A program made the position numbers and the translations under genes. Of a stretch of 64,000 nucleotides of DNA, positions 10,434-25,400 are shown piece after piece; within the stretch, counting starts at the first letter, position 1; each line of letters starts with the position of its first letter. The DNA lies in NCBI GenBank assembly GCA_002633005.1, contig NMRA01000008.1:231019-295018 (forward strand). Direction: 5' to 3'. The notes beneath the pieces were generated by a model, which worked only from the letters and a program-made list of their open reading frames with translations, ran no database searches and was not told the DNA's origin. Source of the stretch: Phoronis australis (lineage: Eukaryota > Phoronida > Phoronidae).

Positions 10434-13400
10434 CTGCAACACAGTGGTTCACTATCAATACCATTGTAAGGAGAACGTTATTTGAACCGCCAATTACAAG
10501 ACTGATTAGTCAATCTACCTTATAATGGGCAGCTTGATATCCGCAGCTAACCAAAACAAAATTAGTTGCCTGGCCTTGGATTGACCAATGACAAAAAAGA
10601 GGAAAATTTTCCAAGTTACGTATTGTTCCACAAATAAATAGGCTCGTGTGATAGAAATCTTTTTTTGTGTTGTAAAATTTAACTGAAATAAACATGAATA
10701 AAGTCTAAATAAAGATAAAAAGACGAAAAGCGGAAACTTGAGCTCAAATAAGAGAAAATCGAAACCAAAAAGGAGGAAATCCTTTTAAAAGAGGAAAATT
10801 CTAAGCCCTGAGTAGCATGCTATCTAAATTTCTAGCAAGTCACGTATCACATATAACAAGGATTTTGAAGCATAAATAGATTATCCCACATACATAGGAA
10901 TACTACTGCCATATGCTATTGAGAATTCATTTGATCTGGGAATGTCCCAACAAGACCGAAGGTCGAGTTGAGACATTCCCAGATGAAACGTTGACCCAGA
11001 TTGAAAATTCAGCGAGGCCCAAAAATAGCCGCCTCATCATCATGCGTCGGAACTTTCATCGGTAATTTTTTTCTGTTTTTTAGAACATTACAACTGCTTT
11101 TTCACCAACGACGCCTTGGACTGATGATTTGGGTAGCCCAAATGATCGAGCTCAATCAAATTTGGTTTTGCATACACGAATTTACTCGACAAGGAGACTG
11201 CTCACCAACCATGAAATATGGCTTCTATCGTAGTATACGGCCTCTACCATGGTATACTGATTGGCTCTACTTTCCCGTATGTCATAGTTGATAACGTGAT
11301 GTATACAACATGCATATTTTCATATGGGATAAAGCTAAAAGATGGATAAAGCTAAAAGATACACTATCCTATATGTGGAATGTGTAAGCCCACAGGGTTA
11401 CTTAAAAAAGAAGTCAGAATTATGATTTCCGATGGTTGGTACAATGAACACTACAATATGGGAAATAACGAAAGACAGGACATATCTATTTCACTAACGC
11501 ATACACAACGCATACTCAAAATGTATTCCCTCTAGTTTTAGGCTTCCATTTATGCTTAATTATATAAATGTATATTGTATGCAACAACCACTTGTTATGT
11601 GTTTCCATTTACACACCAAACATTTCCAAAAGCACACCTGCCCTACACATGAGCAAGTACAAAGTTCACAAACACGCCACTTTCCGAACACATGCCCTGG
11701 GGCATCAAGAATCACAAACAAGAAACTGGATCAAATTCAACACTATATTTCCAGGTACTGCAGTATTTCGACAGGAAATGCAAATTTGTCAGAAAGTGAT
11801 TGGCCAACATACCACTGTGACGGATCTCGTCATACAACGAGCTCTTCCTCTCAAAGGGCTTCCTCTGAGGACTAGGTGACCGTATTTCCATCAGCTCCTC
11901 ACACGCATGTTTCCATAGGACTACAATAGAGGGCACATACTGATAAATAACAGTCAGAAACCGATCCACTGTACATTCTTGGTTTTCCCACACTTTCAAG
12001 TAGCAATGTTGGTAATAGTCACGTACTGGGGTCCCGATTTTTGAGAACCAGTTTTCTCCACTGTGTAATGAGTGTCAAACTGGTTCTCAGTATACAAGAC
12101 CTTCGTGAGTGACAACTACTTAACGCGGTGACTGATCACATGGAACCGGACAGTAGTGTCCTTCAGAGGATGAGGAGGTGATTTAATTTTTGTTTAAAAC
12201 ACGTCACGTCTAATTGCATACTCAGTTAAAAGGGTCTTTTCACGAAGTCGAAATGTTCCCCAACACCACCTACTGCGAAAAATAAGAATCTCCCAGTACA
12301 GTCAGACGGTGACATGAGTTACCAGACCCACGTGAACAGCCTTCAATACTTTCTGAAAGTCTCTGATTTATGTAACGCGTTCTATTGAGCCCAGAACAGC
12401 CAACCACCCTGGTAAGTTATACTAAAGGTGCAATTAAAACGACACTCCTGTCAGAAAGACAGCTTTTGATCTCATCTTGTTCCTAACAAAATTAGAAATG
12501 TCACTGGTTCACATCAGGTTCACATCATGTTCACATCAGGTTCACAAACTTCGGTTATTATGGTGGTTTAGTTTCAACCGCCGAAAGAGGACAATCAACA
12601 GGGGAATCCCAAGCATTATATTGAAATGAAATTCAATTCAAGCAAAGGATAAGAACATGAACACATTGGAACAGGATACACGTCTGTAAAGAAAGTGGTT
12701 TTTGACACCAGAACACGTTTCACAATAGCTTTAAGCAAAAGCAAATTTACATATTCACAGATTTGGCAAAACAGAGTGGTTGTAAATAATCCAAGCCAAG
12801 ACACATTTCCTACCTTGATCCAACATGTGTTGTTGTAGACCCTCCCACCACTTCTTCAGCTGGGTGGAGTCTTCNCCGCAGCTAACCAAAACAAAATTAG
12901 TAGCCTGGGCTTGGATTGACCAATGACAAAAAAAAGAGGAAAATTTTCCAAGTGACGTATAGTTCCACAAATAAATAGGCTCGTATGATAGAAATATTTT
13001 TTGTGTTGTAAAATTTTACTGAAATAAACACGAATAAAATTTAAATAATGATAAAAAAAGAGATGAAAAGAGGAAACTGGTGATTAAATAAGAGGAAATC
13101 GAAACCAAAAAGGAGGAAATCCTCTTAAAAGAGGAAAATTCCAAGTCCTGAGTAGCATGCCATCTAAATTTCTGGCAAGTAACGCATCACATATAACAAG
13201 GGTTTTGAAGCATAAATAGATTATCCCATATACAATGGAATACTACTGCCATATGCTATTGAGAATTCATTTGATCTGGGAACGTCCCAACGTGCGTCGG
13301 AATTTTCATCGGTATTTTTTTTGTTTTTTAGAGCATTACAACTGCTTTTTCAAGAACGACACCTTGGATTGATGATTTGGGTAGCCCAAATGATCGAGCT

Positions 13401-16400
13401 CAATCAAATTTGGCATTGCATACGCGAATTTACTTGACAAGGAGACTGCTCACCAACCATGAAATATGGCTTCTATCGTTGTATACAGCCTCTACCATGG
13501 TATACTGATTGGCTCTACTTTCCCGTATTTCATAGTTGATAACGTGATGTATACAACATGCATATTTTCATATGGGATAAAGCTAAAAGATACACTATCC
13601 TATATGAGGAATGTGTCAGCCCACAGGGTTACTTAAAAAAGAAGTCAGAATTATGATTTCTGATGGTTGGTACAATGAACACTACAATATGGGAAATAAC
13701 AAAAGACAGGACATATCTATTTCACTAACGCAAACACAACGCATGCTCAAAATGTATTCCTTCTAGTTTTAGGCTTCCATTTATGCTTAATTATATAAAT
13801 GTATATCGTATGCAACAACCACTTGTTATGTGTTTCCATTTACACACCAAACATTTCCAAAAGCACACCTGCCGTACACATGAGCAAGTACAAAGTTCAC
13901 AAACACGCCACTTTCCGAACACATGCCCTGGGGCATCAAGAATCACAAACAAGAAACTGGATCAAATTCAACACAATATTTCCAGGTACTGCAGTATTTC
14001 GACAGGAAATGCAAATTTGTCAGAAAGTGATTGGCCAACATACCACTGTGACGGATCTCGTCGTACAACGAGCTCTTCCTCTCAAAGGGCTTCCTCTGAG
14101 GACTAGGTGACCGTATTTCCATCAGCTCCTCACAAGCGTGTTTCCATAGGACTACAACAGAGGGCACATACTGATAAATAACAGTCAGAAACCGGTCCAC
14201 TGTACGTTCTTGGTTTTCCCACACTTTCAAGTAGCAATATTGGTAATAGTCACGTACTGGGGTCCCGATTTTTGAGAACCAGTTTTCTCCACTGTGTAAT
14301 GAGTGTCAAACTGGTTCTCAGTATACAAGACCTTCGTGAGTGACAACTACTTAACGCGGTGACTGATCACATGGAACCGGACAGTAGTGTCCTTCAGAGG
14401 ATGAGGAGGTGATTTAATTTTTGTTTAAAACACGTCACGTCTAATTGCATACTCAGTTAAAAGGGTCTTTTCACGAAGTCGAAATGTTCCCCAACACCAC
14501 CTACTGCGAAAAATAAGAATCTCCCAGTACAGTCAGACGGTGACATGAGTTACCAGACCCACGTGAACAGCCTTCAATACTTTCTGAAAGTCTCTGATTT
14601 ATGTAACGCGTTCTATTGAGCCCAGAACAGCCAACCACCCTGGTAAGTTATACTAAAGGTGCAATTAAAACGACACTCCTGTCAGAAAGACAGCTTTTGA
14701 TCTCATCTTGTTCCTAACAAAATTAGAAATGTCACTGGTTCACATCAGGTTCACATCATGTTCACATCAGGTTCACAAACTTCGGTTATTATGGTGGTTT
14801 AGTTTCAACCGCCGAAAGAGGACAATCAACAGGGGAATCCCAAGCATTATATTGAAATGAAATTCAATTCAAGCAAAGGATAAGAACATGAACACATTGG
14901 AACAGGATACACGTCTGTAAAGAAAGTGGTTTTTGACACCAGAACACGTTTCACAATAGCTTTAAGCAAAAGCAAATTTACATATTCACAGATTTGGCAA
15001 AACAGAGTGGTTGTAAATAATCCAAGCCAAGACACATTTCCTACCTTGATCCAACATGTGTTGTTGTAGACCCTCCCACCACTTCTTCAGCTGGGTGGAG
15101 TCTTCCGCAGCCAATGCCCATTCTCTGCTGCCATTGGTCGAGTCTCGACAGACAATGTTGAACGTGTAGGGACGCCTCCTCATGGCCGGGTCAGCGTCTG
15201 ACACTTGGGTTTGCTGCAGCGATAGTAGCAGGTAATATAAGCCTTATGATTTCATACAGTACATGCCAAAAGTATTCTTACAAAATGAACCGGAATTCCC
15301 TGCCAGGACGCCTATGCAAAGCTGAATTCATCATCAGACTTGCCTTCCCTCATGACTGAGAATGAAGGGGAATTTTCAGGTTTAATAGTAAGGTGGCAAA
15401 GTCATTCTGTTAGAATTGTAAAGCCATACTAGTCAGATAACAGACAAAGCCATCATGGCTGGGAAACAGAATGTTGTCTCACTACTTTTGTCTCACAAAG
15501 CAAAGTTCCAAAAACACAATTTACCTTTTCTAACGACCAGCTAAGATCTATTACAATGGATGAGACTCCTTGGTTAAGCCCGACTTGTTTTCACCACACT
15601 TCCTAACCCAGTTTCCAATCTCAACAAAACAGTGCATTTATTGTGCATGTGATATATGCACATACGCCATCATTATGTATGCTCTGAACATACAGGGTGT
15701 CCCAAAAGCCCACTCACACTTCAAATCACAACAACTGTATTTTTATTGTCAGGAACAACATATTGTTTAAATTCATAAAAAAACGATCAAAAAGGAATTG
15801 CTTTCAAAACAAAATAAATGCATTTTTATTAATTTAAAATTTCTTAGCATGTCCTCGAGATTTTTGAGTTACCAGTAGCATTGTGCGACAAATCTTCGTT
15901 CTCCAGAAATGAGTAGTTTGTTTTCCATTCCCATACAGTGACTGTTCATGCAGCTACTTTCACACCAAGGTAGGTGGATCCATGGCAACTGAATTTGAGT
16001 TCCCATTGTTGTACTGAAGTGCGAGTTGTACTGAAGCGTGAGTACTTTCTAGGACACCCTGTATAGCTACAGCCGAGGTGTTTCCACGGTTACCAGTACG
16101 TATAGTCTATTCAGTAAAAAATCTCAGATTATAGTTGAACAAGTCACAAACTTTGTATATTTTTGTTGGGAAGGAGCAAACGGAAGCACATTTCATCCGA
16201 AACTAAAAATCAAATCCAATTTAAATAATACAAATCTGTCCCATAGACTAAATTTGACAAGAACGTTAACATTTCTTTACAAACCACAGATTTGTATAAT
16301 ACGTGTCTTACTTTTGTGCAAATTTCAACTAATTTATTGTCAGTTTTCCCATTTCAAGTTTTTCAACCCCGTCAACAACCTCGAGAAATTTTGACAAGTT

Positions 16401-19400
16401 TTGTCAACTTTTTTTTGAAAAAGACCAGAAGAGAAATCCTACAACACATTCCTACGTGTAGCAGACAAGAGTTTGCTACGAGTCCCAGTTACCTTAGTAA
16501 TGGGTATAGCTCGGTCGGGCTCGGTCATCTCCACGTCACTTTGATCACGCCAGCAGGATAGACGCAAGTTCTTGAGAGTGCACCAGTACTCCACCCAACC
16601 CCCACAATCATCCTGGAAAAGGAAACGGACATTGAAATGGAGTCAACAACAAGATGACACGAGGTTAACAGGGCGCGTTGGTATATCCACAGCTCCTCGT
16701 GTGAAATATGTTCACAACTTGCATTGCGCAGAGTACATACACTTCTCATTTATACCGTTATCAGCAAGAACGTCAAATGGAGTTGGTTTCGTCCCCTGCC
16801 ACTAGGAAATTTTAAGATATTGCGCAGATTAAAAAAATTGTATATTTCCTGTTTCATACGGCAATTTTGTAAGTTTAGCTATTGCGGTTTACATCCTTTA
16901 TGCATTTCATAAGTGTTACAGATAATAATGATCAACAAAATAATTAGCCCTCTTTAAATAATTAAACATTTTGTGGCATAAACTGCAAAGTGGATTTTTA
17001 TCTTACTTAGCTCACCATGTTTGTTGTGGGTCTCAAACGCAGAAGTAGAACAACGCCACCTTCAGAACGAATACACAACAGAACTGCAGAATACGTTGAA
17101 TTTGATGGATTATTTTTAATTTTTGGTAATTAAAAACCAAAATAGTAGAATCAGGGTATCTGCTACAGAAATATCTCTATGACGTTCGAAAGTTTTAATT
17201 CCATGAAAGATGTCAGATTTCATGAATTTCGCCCATTTCTGTTATCACGGAAAACCTAAACTAATGAACTCCGAATACGATCCACAAAATAAGGGAATTT
17301 TTATCTTACAAAATTTTCCATTGCTATCTACACATTTTACCGTGTTTTATTTCCATGAACCTTCCATGGATGGAAACTATTTCCTGCCATTTTTTATGTT
17401 TTCCTAGTATCCAAGACAAGCGTAAGTAACAAAAGACCAATAGCCACTCCCCAAATTCAACTCTTCCATTTTGCATTAGTAGTGAATGCATTGTTGTATT
17501 GACTTAGCTTTTTAAAGCTTGGGCTGTTTTAAGCCAGTTATTTTTAATTTGGTAGACTTAATCTAACTTAAGTTCACAAATGATCTTTCAACAGGTAAGC
17601 TTGTATTGAATTTCAATTCTGTCAGAATGAATTAGGATTTGGAATTTCATAAAAAATTTTGCGAGTTTGTGGGTCACCTTGTATTTCGTATACGCTTCTC
17701 ACCTGAATGAACAATGTGCCACATGTGGTCTGATCCAACAGACACAGGGGCTGCGCCACCAAGCGGCAGCAGAAGTGGCCAAACAATGGCAGCTCTGTGC
17801 TGCTGTCTGCAGACTCCAACTTCAGCTCAAATGTCCCTGTCTGGTCGCTCACGTCACCTAACTTGAGGGTGGCGCTTGCAATCATTTCAAACTTTGGCCC
17901 CCTGAAATAAGAAGAAATTGAAGTTTTTACATATATTCAAACACTGTCAAAAATTTGAATACTATTAGAAATTTGTGCAAATATTTTATAAAAACAGAGG
18001 AAAGACGTCAGCTTTTAATTGACTCACAAGGAACTTGAAATGTCTTAATTGTTGAAGTTGTTTAATATATAAGTTTGAATTTGTAATTGTTCTTGTGTAC
18101 TTATTTGTATTTACCTGAAAAACCAGATGAATAAAAATAGATAAATACTCATCCCAGATAGAAGATGTAAAGTTTTAAACCCCAAAGCACTTTGGTTAAG
18201 AAATCAACTTTGCCAGCTAAACAGCAACTACGTGCACCTTTAAATACACGACAGTTAATCAGTCAGGAACATGTGCACTTAAGATTATGCAACTGCAAGT
18301 ACATTTGCACTAGAACTGGCACTGGCGTTTGTGATTATGACACATTAAGGTTTATTGTTTTTGGAGAACACTTAAGGCCAAACCAATCAAATGATGCTGA
18401 CTCAGTCACTTACAATATTGCACTTCCTGTGATGCCGTCAAACTCATCCTTCTGAAAAAGAGAGGAACACAACCGTAAGACAGGAAACAGTACAATGAGT
18501 CACAGAGCGGGGAACAGGAACATGACCCACATTTTCAGGAGATAGAATTACAGATATCACTTACTCGACCACTGCCACAGCAACAATGAACGCGGCTACA
18601 AGAAGAAAGCACAACGTTGTCATGCGGCCGCAGCGTGCATAGCTAATGCTAAAGACATAAAGGGCGCTCACTTTCCAAATATTTCCACGGCAGTTACATC
18701 CATTCAAAAACCTATTCTCTCCCGAATAGGAATGCGTACCTCGAATTTCACGAGGATCCATCGAAGAACTTGCAAGATATTAAGGCATATACCACGATGC
18801 ACTTTGCCTCATATTTGTATGTGAGACAGTGTGCAATAAATCACGATCTGATATCAAAACAAATGTCTTCACCAATATATCTGCTCTTCCAAAGCAACAT
18901 CACTGCATTATTACCCTTTGAGTTGAAATTAGTTACAATACACCTGATTTCCACAAATACACACCTGTGGCAGGTGAACACTTACCTGCCAGGAAAAGTA
19001 ACTTAAGGCTGTTCAAGGATCTTAGAAAAATGTCCAAATTTGGCTCAACTTCGGAACATGTCTCAGAAATGGCTGATTGGATTCCTATGAAGCCTTCAGA
19101 TAGTACGCTTTATACATTACTGCCCAAAACGCTGTCAGAGGACTTTTGTCATGATTTTCACAAAAAAGTCTTAAGGCACAAGGAGCAAAAATGAAATATT
19201 TTAGAAAACTGCGAGTGTTTTTGAAATTTAATTTTGAACATTTACATCAAATATCAATATAGTGTCCACTCATTTCTGAAAAACCGCCTCGGTATATTTT
19301 TAGCTTGTACCTGGCCCTAATTTTCCCAAATTTCCGTAAAACTGCTCAAGGCAAAGAAACGAAAATGTCCAGTTCACATCACACCTAGAACTCGAATGAG

Positions 19401-22400
19401 TCGGAAACAACAACTGATCAAGAAGACGCCATCCAAAATATCTCGGGTGCTTTATCAGAAATACTACTCAACGACATAGACTGACCAGCCCAGACAATCT
19501 TCGTCCCACACTGCGACCCATGGAGCTGGAAAGATCGTTGATTCGCTTTTTGATCTTCTTTGGCGTACTGGCAATCGTGAGGTCGTCATGGAGGTTGTGA
19601 GTATACACCTCCAGGTGGCACTCAAAGTTGTGTGGAATGTTGTGACTGAAACGAGATCAGACTGGTTTTATGTTGAATATCGAATGAAACAGCGCGTCTT
19701 TTCTGGAAGGCGGATAAGGACAGACGAGAGAACAAAGAATACATTCATATCCCATGGCAACTTAATAAGTCCTTTAACGCGGAAGTATTCAACAGGGAGG
19801 AAAACGCAAAAATTTGGCCACCAGGAGTCGTGCCCCGTGGCTATGCCAGTGCCCAGGAATCATGGCTAGCTGTATCAGTGAGAAAAAGGGACCTGTTTCT
19901 CAAACACCCTGTTGTCGTTTGACATTCTGCTAAACATCGGTCTACGGATGGCTTAGCCAGTTCCACAAAATTAGGCTATTAAGTCAGAAAATATGTCCAC
20001 AGCTCTTAGTCAAAAGATGAAAACCCAGAGTCTGCTCAAATTGACAATAAACGAAACATTTCGAGAATCGCAAGACAAAAAATCAACTTATGTCTGCCTG
20101 TAGTCAAATTTCTGACTTTTGGGTGAAACCAAAAGACAAAAATCAACATTCTTTTTAAAAAACAGGTCTCAGATACTGCTGGCAAGAAATCTGTGGTGAA
20201 CAAGCGCCCCATCCAGCTGATAAAAAGAAAACTTGTCTACTCATAATACAAAATCTGTAGTCAGTAACTGAAAGGATTTACTTCTAACTTCCATAACCTG
20301 GAACATGAGAATAAAAATCCCTAAGAGAAACTGGTGCATGCTATTTCGCCAAAAACAAATAACAAAATTTACTAAGCCGCGAAGCTAACAGAATAACGAT
20401 TTAAAAACACCAATTTACTTGGAAACCTAGAAAAAAAAATCAGTGACCCATTATTGAACCACAGTGGCATCAAGCAGTCATTCAAGACATCAGTTCTCTA
20501 GGTCTACACTTACAATATCATGGAGTCTGGGAATGTGACATCAGTCATGCTTCTGTCCACCTCAGTCACTAGCGACGTGTCGTAGATCTCAGTACCAATC
20601 TTTAAAAGGCAGAACACAGCATACCTACGGTGATCTGGAGGAAAAATGGGAGATAACTCCAGACATTCAATGATGACATCATAGAGACAACCAGGCTTAA
20701 ACTGACATATCAAATACCATAGTTAGCGATTAAAATAAACAAAATAAATATTATAGTAAGCAACAATTTATGTACAATGAATCTGCTTTATAGATAAGAA
20801 TTGGTGCAACAGATGCAAAAAAAAATAAAATATAAATATAAATTGCAGCAATATCAATACAAAATGGAGTATACCGCGAATAATTTAAAAGTACATTCAT
20901 TGTCGAAAACAACTTGATGGTGACAACCGACCCTTGACCAGTAGTCATTACTATAATATAGCCATCGGGAATTTTACGCTATGGGTGACATGTATGTCAC
21001 AGGTGAACCTTTACGTATTTCCTCACTTTCGCTTCCCCGCAGATTGCTCACCGTGATATGTGTAAACATCTGCTGTGTAGTCTCCACTACAACTCGACAA
21101 GTGGGACCGAGCAAATGCCACTTTAAACCTAGAATGGTCATGTCATACCTCCTTTATTTTTAAAATGGTCTGTGTCCTTCCACATCAATGGTATCCGTAT
21201 ATCTGAGACGGCCACTTTGGCTTTGCATGGCACTTGGTTACCCTCAATGCACCTACAAGACATAACAGTTCCATTCCCGTGTGAAAATTGAAGGAAGTAA
21301 TACCGCGTATTTCCGAGCAAATTTTTACCAAGAAAAAAATTTTGTCTTGAACCACAATTTTGCCGGGTTCTGAGTTCCACAATATTTTGCTGTATTAATA
21401 CTGGGAAAAATTATTCAGGAGCTGTATGGTTTGTTGATTCAATTAAAATTCTGCTCGTTATCTCAATCATAAAACTACTGATACTGGCACATGCCTTATA
21501 CAGCACTGACTGTGTAGTGTCAGTGTCTGCCAATAGGGGCGACATAACCTTCCGGTATTCGTAGATTCTTTGAGACACGAATGTGTTTTTTTCCTGAAAT
21601 ATTTCTGGGATTTCAAAATACACGAGAACAACACTAATAACAATAACGTAAAGCAGAGTTCAAAATCAAACGCCGCCTAGTGATAACAGTACAACTTTCT
21701 TGTGAAGGGTGCTAAGCTCCAGCTAAATTTTACAAGTTTTTCATTTTTAAATGCGAAGGGTGTCGCACATTATTGACAGTCTGACATCTTAGCCCCAGGC
21801 CAGAGTACAACTTTTGTATGTATTCTCAATATCCATTCCCACGGAATTGGCACAAACGGATGCAATAATCTACACTATTGGCATCCCAGCATTTTATCCC
21901 CAAGGCATGACAATGTTTTAGAGTTTCTCAATTTAAAGTGACATCGTAATCGAGGTACGCAATTTTCCGAGATCAGCCTTAGTGTGAAATCGAATCCAGA
22001 ACCTCCAGTCGCAGTCAAATTCTTCGCTAAAGGAGCGAAATCCAACTCCGTAAATACCAGAGGGTTTTACTCCTATTTGATTGGTGAAGTCACCAGCCAT
22101 GATTTCTGCGAGAATTGACGAATTATGATAAATCATGAATTCACCGCAGATTTTCTTGTCTTTTAGCCATGGTTAAAGTCAAGAACTTCAAGAAGACTCT
22201 AGCAATATTCCCAAAAATGTGTTTTTGGCCGTACAACCTAAAATGTCCTTTTAAACGCCCCAGTCCCAGTATGCTATTCCCATCTTTGCCATCTACGATA
22301 TTTCCGCAATACTTACCGATTCTTTCCCATCACTTCGTCCGTTTTACGCTTCTGCAGCTCCGACATATAGCTGATCATGCGTGTATTGGATGTGAGCAGA

Positions 22401-25400
22401 CTTTTGGCCGCCTCCAACATCTGCGTGGGGTGTTTGGCTGCCGCCAACAGTTTGACGGTGCCATCGTGCATCTTAATCTCCACGTCAATTTTCTGCTGTA
22501 GCTCATGGTCCTGGACAAGAATTGTCAAAGTCCATATCCTCGGTAACAAATTTAAAATACAGTATTTTCTCAATTAAGTACAAAAAATAACCTCAGCTGT
22601 AATTTCCCATTCTTGAAATGCGAGTGACATTGCTACAAATGATGGGGTGAACTTGAACACAAAACCGCTGGTAAGAACTAGCCATTTTCTGAAATTGCAG
22701 GTTACTTAAAACTTGGACAGAGACTTTAAAGCACTGGAATTTCTTAGCGCTTTTTAAATTCTTTACTATCACTTTGCCCCTAAATCGCCATTCTAGTACT
22801 GTGGGATGTTTAGACATTCACATAAATTGTTCTTCACAAGGTGTTTCGACTTGTCACTGAGTCGCGGTTGAATTTTATCATGATGAGCTTGACTTACCGT
22901 ATTTGCCCTAATAAGCGCCCAGGGCGCTTCGAAAAATTCGCTTCAGGAAGGGGGTGCTTATTATAGCCCAAAAGTGGTTGAAACCCGGTCTCCGAAACAG
23001 GTGAAATCGTAAGCTAGAATTCATCAGATTTACGCTCAGTGACTCATCTGTAACCTATGACAGAGTTTCTACAAAATTGCAGTGCATTGCTATCAAACTT
23101 TGTTGTTAAATTACGAGCATTTATAGGGGCATGGAGGCTTATTAGGGCGAATAAGGTACTCGAGTTTGAAAACTAGCGCAATGAGTTTGAAGTAGTGGGA
23201 GATGAGTCACGTCTTAAAAATTAGGACATTTTAAACTTTTGGTACCAGTTCAGTTATTCAGTACATTTAGCCCATGACTTAATGCACAAACAACTCACGT
23301 TATGGACACGACTTCTGAATGCGTACACGAACTTTGTAATTCCAGTAGTTTTGTGTCCGTGAATGAATGGAATCTTGTTTCGTATTCGTTAACACTGTCT
23401 GTCACGACATCTAGAAGGTGCTTTTGTGCACTTACAAAACTAAAGAGCTCTAGATCAAACATTTCCTCCATAAATGTTTTGCAACATTTTGTTGAAAACT
23501 TAAGAAAATTAGCAATTTTAAATGGTTTTCTCATCAGACAAAAAAAGAATTTCGAATGGCAATTGTCAGAATTTGACGCTCTTAGTTAACTCTTAAAATT
23601 GCAAGCTACGAGCTACAAAGCTAATCATCTGCAATAAAGTACACAGATTACCCAGTTAGAATTTCAAAACTTATGCGCTGTGTAGCATACAAATAAGAAC
23701 AAAAAATAACAAAAACAAAGCATGAGACGGATACGTTGCACACACCCCAAAATGAGAGGGTATGCGGCTCACTTAGAACACTGCATGTCGTAGTATTTTT
23801 TCCAATAATAGTACTCCACGAACCCCATAATTAACACTTCCTATTTCACATAGGGGTATGAGTGCGATCAGATCCAGGCAATCCCAGAGTTCCATTTCTC
23901 ACAGGACTATCATCACCCATCCTAATACTAGCACACGCACGATCACATTACACAGTCGCGCATACATATCAAGTGGTACGTACTGTGCACATAGACTCGG
24001 AACAATACGTACACCAAACAACCACTTCAACCTTTCACATCTGTTCACAATGAGAAGTAATTGAATTTCCGACTTAAGAGTTTTTATGTCACCCCAACGG
24101 AAACTTAACAATCTGAACCAAAACCGAAATCAAAACAGAAAATTTTCAGGAAAACAAGCATTTCACAATGGCATTTACAGGGTAGTTTCATTGAAACAGG
24201 AGAGCAGATGAACATTTCCCAGTTTGACCAAACCAGTGTGAAATATTCAGCATGCAATTATCAACCATTTTCCCAGATTGTGTGTAACAGTTGTTCTTTT
24301 TTAACAAACCGACAATCAAAGAGTAAATGGATATCTATTAGCAGGAAACATCAGCATTTTTATGCTTCCCAATTTGAGGAAAATTTTTAATACTACTACC
24401 AATATCAATTTTTGCATTATTAAATGAAGGTGAAAAGTATCTAATAATTCTACATGACCCACACCACATGTAAAACAATTCTGTACATTTTTTTCATTTA
24501 AGGGGCAGGCGATCACATTTTCTTTGCTCACTTACCAAAGAAAACATTCCAACACTTTTTTGTGACGAGATCAATACTGATGAGCATTTGTGAAGAACTT
24601 TCCAAGTTTGTGATACAAAATAACTTGCTGAACATCGAGCAAGTGTGCAACAAAATCCACATTGAAAGAATGAACACGAGACTTGTATGACAGAAACATT
24701 GCTTGCAAAAAATTATTCTAAAATTAATTTTTCAGTTAGCCGGCAAGACCCGAACTAAACGCCAAGAACTCTCCTTACCTTTAGCCTGTAATAGAATTCA
24801 AGAGTGAGTTGAAACAGATCCATCACGTTCATTCTCTATTTGATCACGATCAATGAACAAGTACACAGATCTATGGTAACTGTTTGAAAACACCTGATCC
24901 ACAAGTGTCTACCAAGAGAGGCTGCAACTCCACAGAAAATTCCAGAAATGGCACAATCAATCGTAAAAAAATCACCAGGTTTATACGGAATAAAACACCA
25001 GCCTCGGGTACATTTTTGACGAAATTCTTCAATCACATATCCTATCAGAGTTTTGGACCCTCAAGCCGACACCATCTGATGCAGGTAAATCATGAAGACA
25101 CTGTCATAACTTTGGCACAATACGATGAATTCTATTCCCCCATACAACTGTTGGTTGTCAAAAGATGGTGTTTAGGACAGGTCAACGAAGCCTTAAAGTC
25201 ATTACAGCCAGCACATCAGCTTGTCCTCAAACTTCACTAGAGAAACTTCAACTGAAGAGGTTGTGTTTTTTGTTGGCCAACGTGTTCCTAGGCATCTGTT
25301 TTATATTTTACGCCTCAATGAAACCCATATGAAGCGGATATTGTCAGTCTATAGCATAAGGATGTCAAAAGTTGAGGGCCACATTTGTTGTGACAGTTGA

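Larger units (their letters stand above)
10541..12874. repeat. 2.3-kb duplication, copy 1
   Basis: Collinear with 12876-15105 at very high identity, and ends at the N at 12875. It differs by scattered substitutions, a roughly 90-bp insertion at about 10950-11040 and a 22-bp tandem duplication near 11335. It contains rhotekin exon 10 and the 3' end of exon 9. Confidence 0.93.

Noticed and set aside
11552-11879. Plus-strand frames opposite rhotekin exon 10 (and their copies at 13783-14110)
   Set aside because: Shadows of the minus-strand coding exon and its intron, duplicated along with it.
18967-18992. Perfect palindrome ggcaggtgaaca / cttacctgcc with two E-boxes in rhotekin intron 5
   Set aside because: Short, intronic, beside a dispersed repeat; could be regulatory but nothing else supports it.
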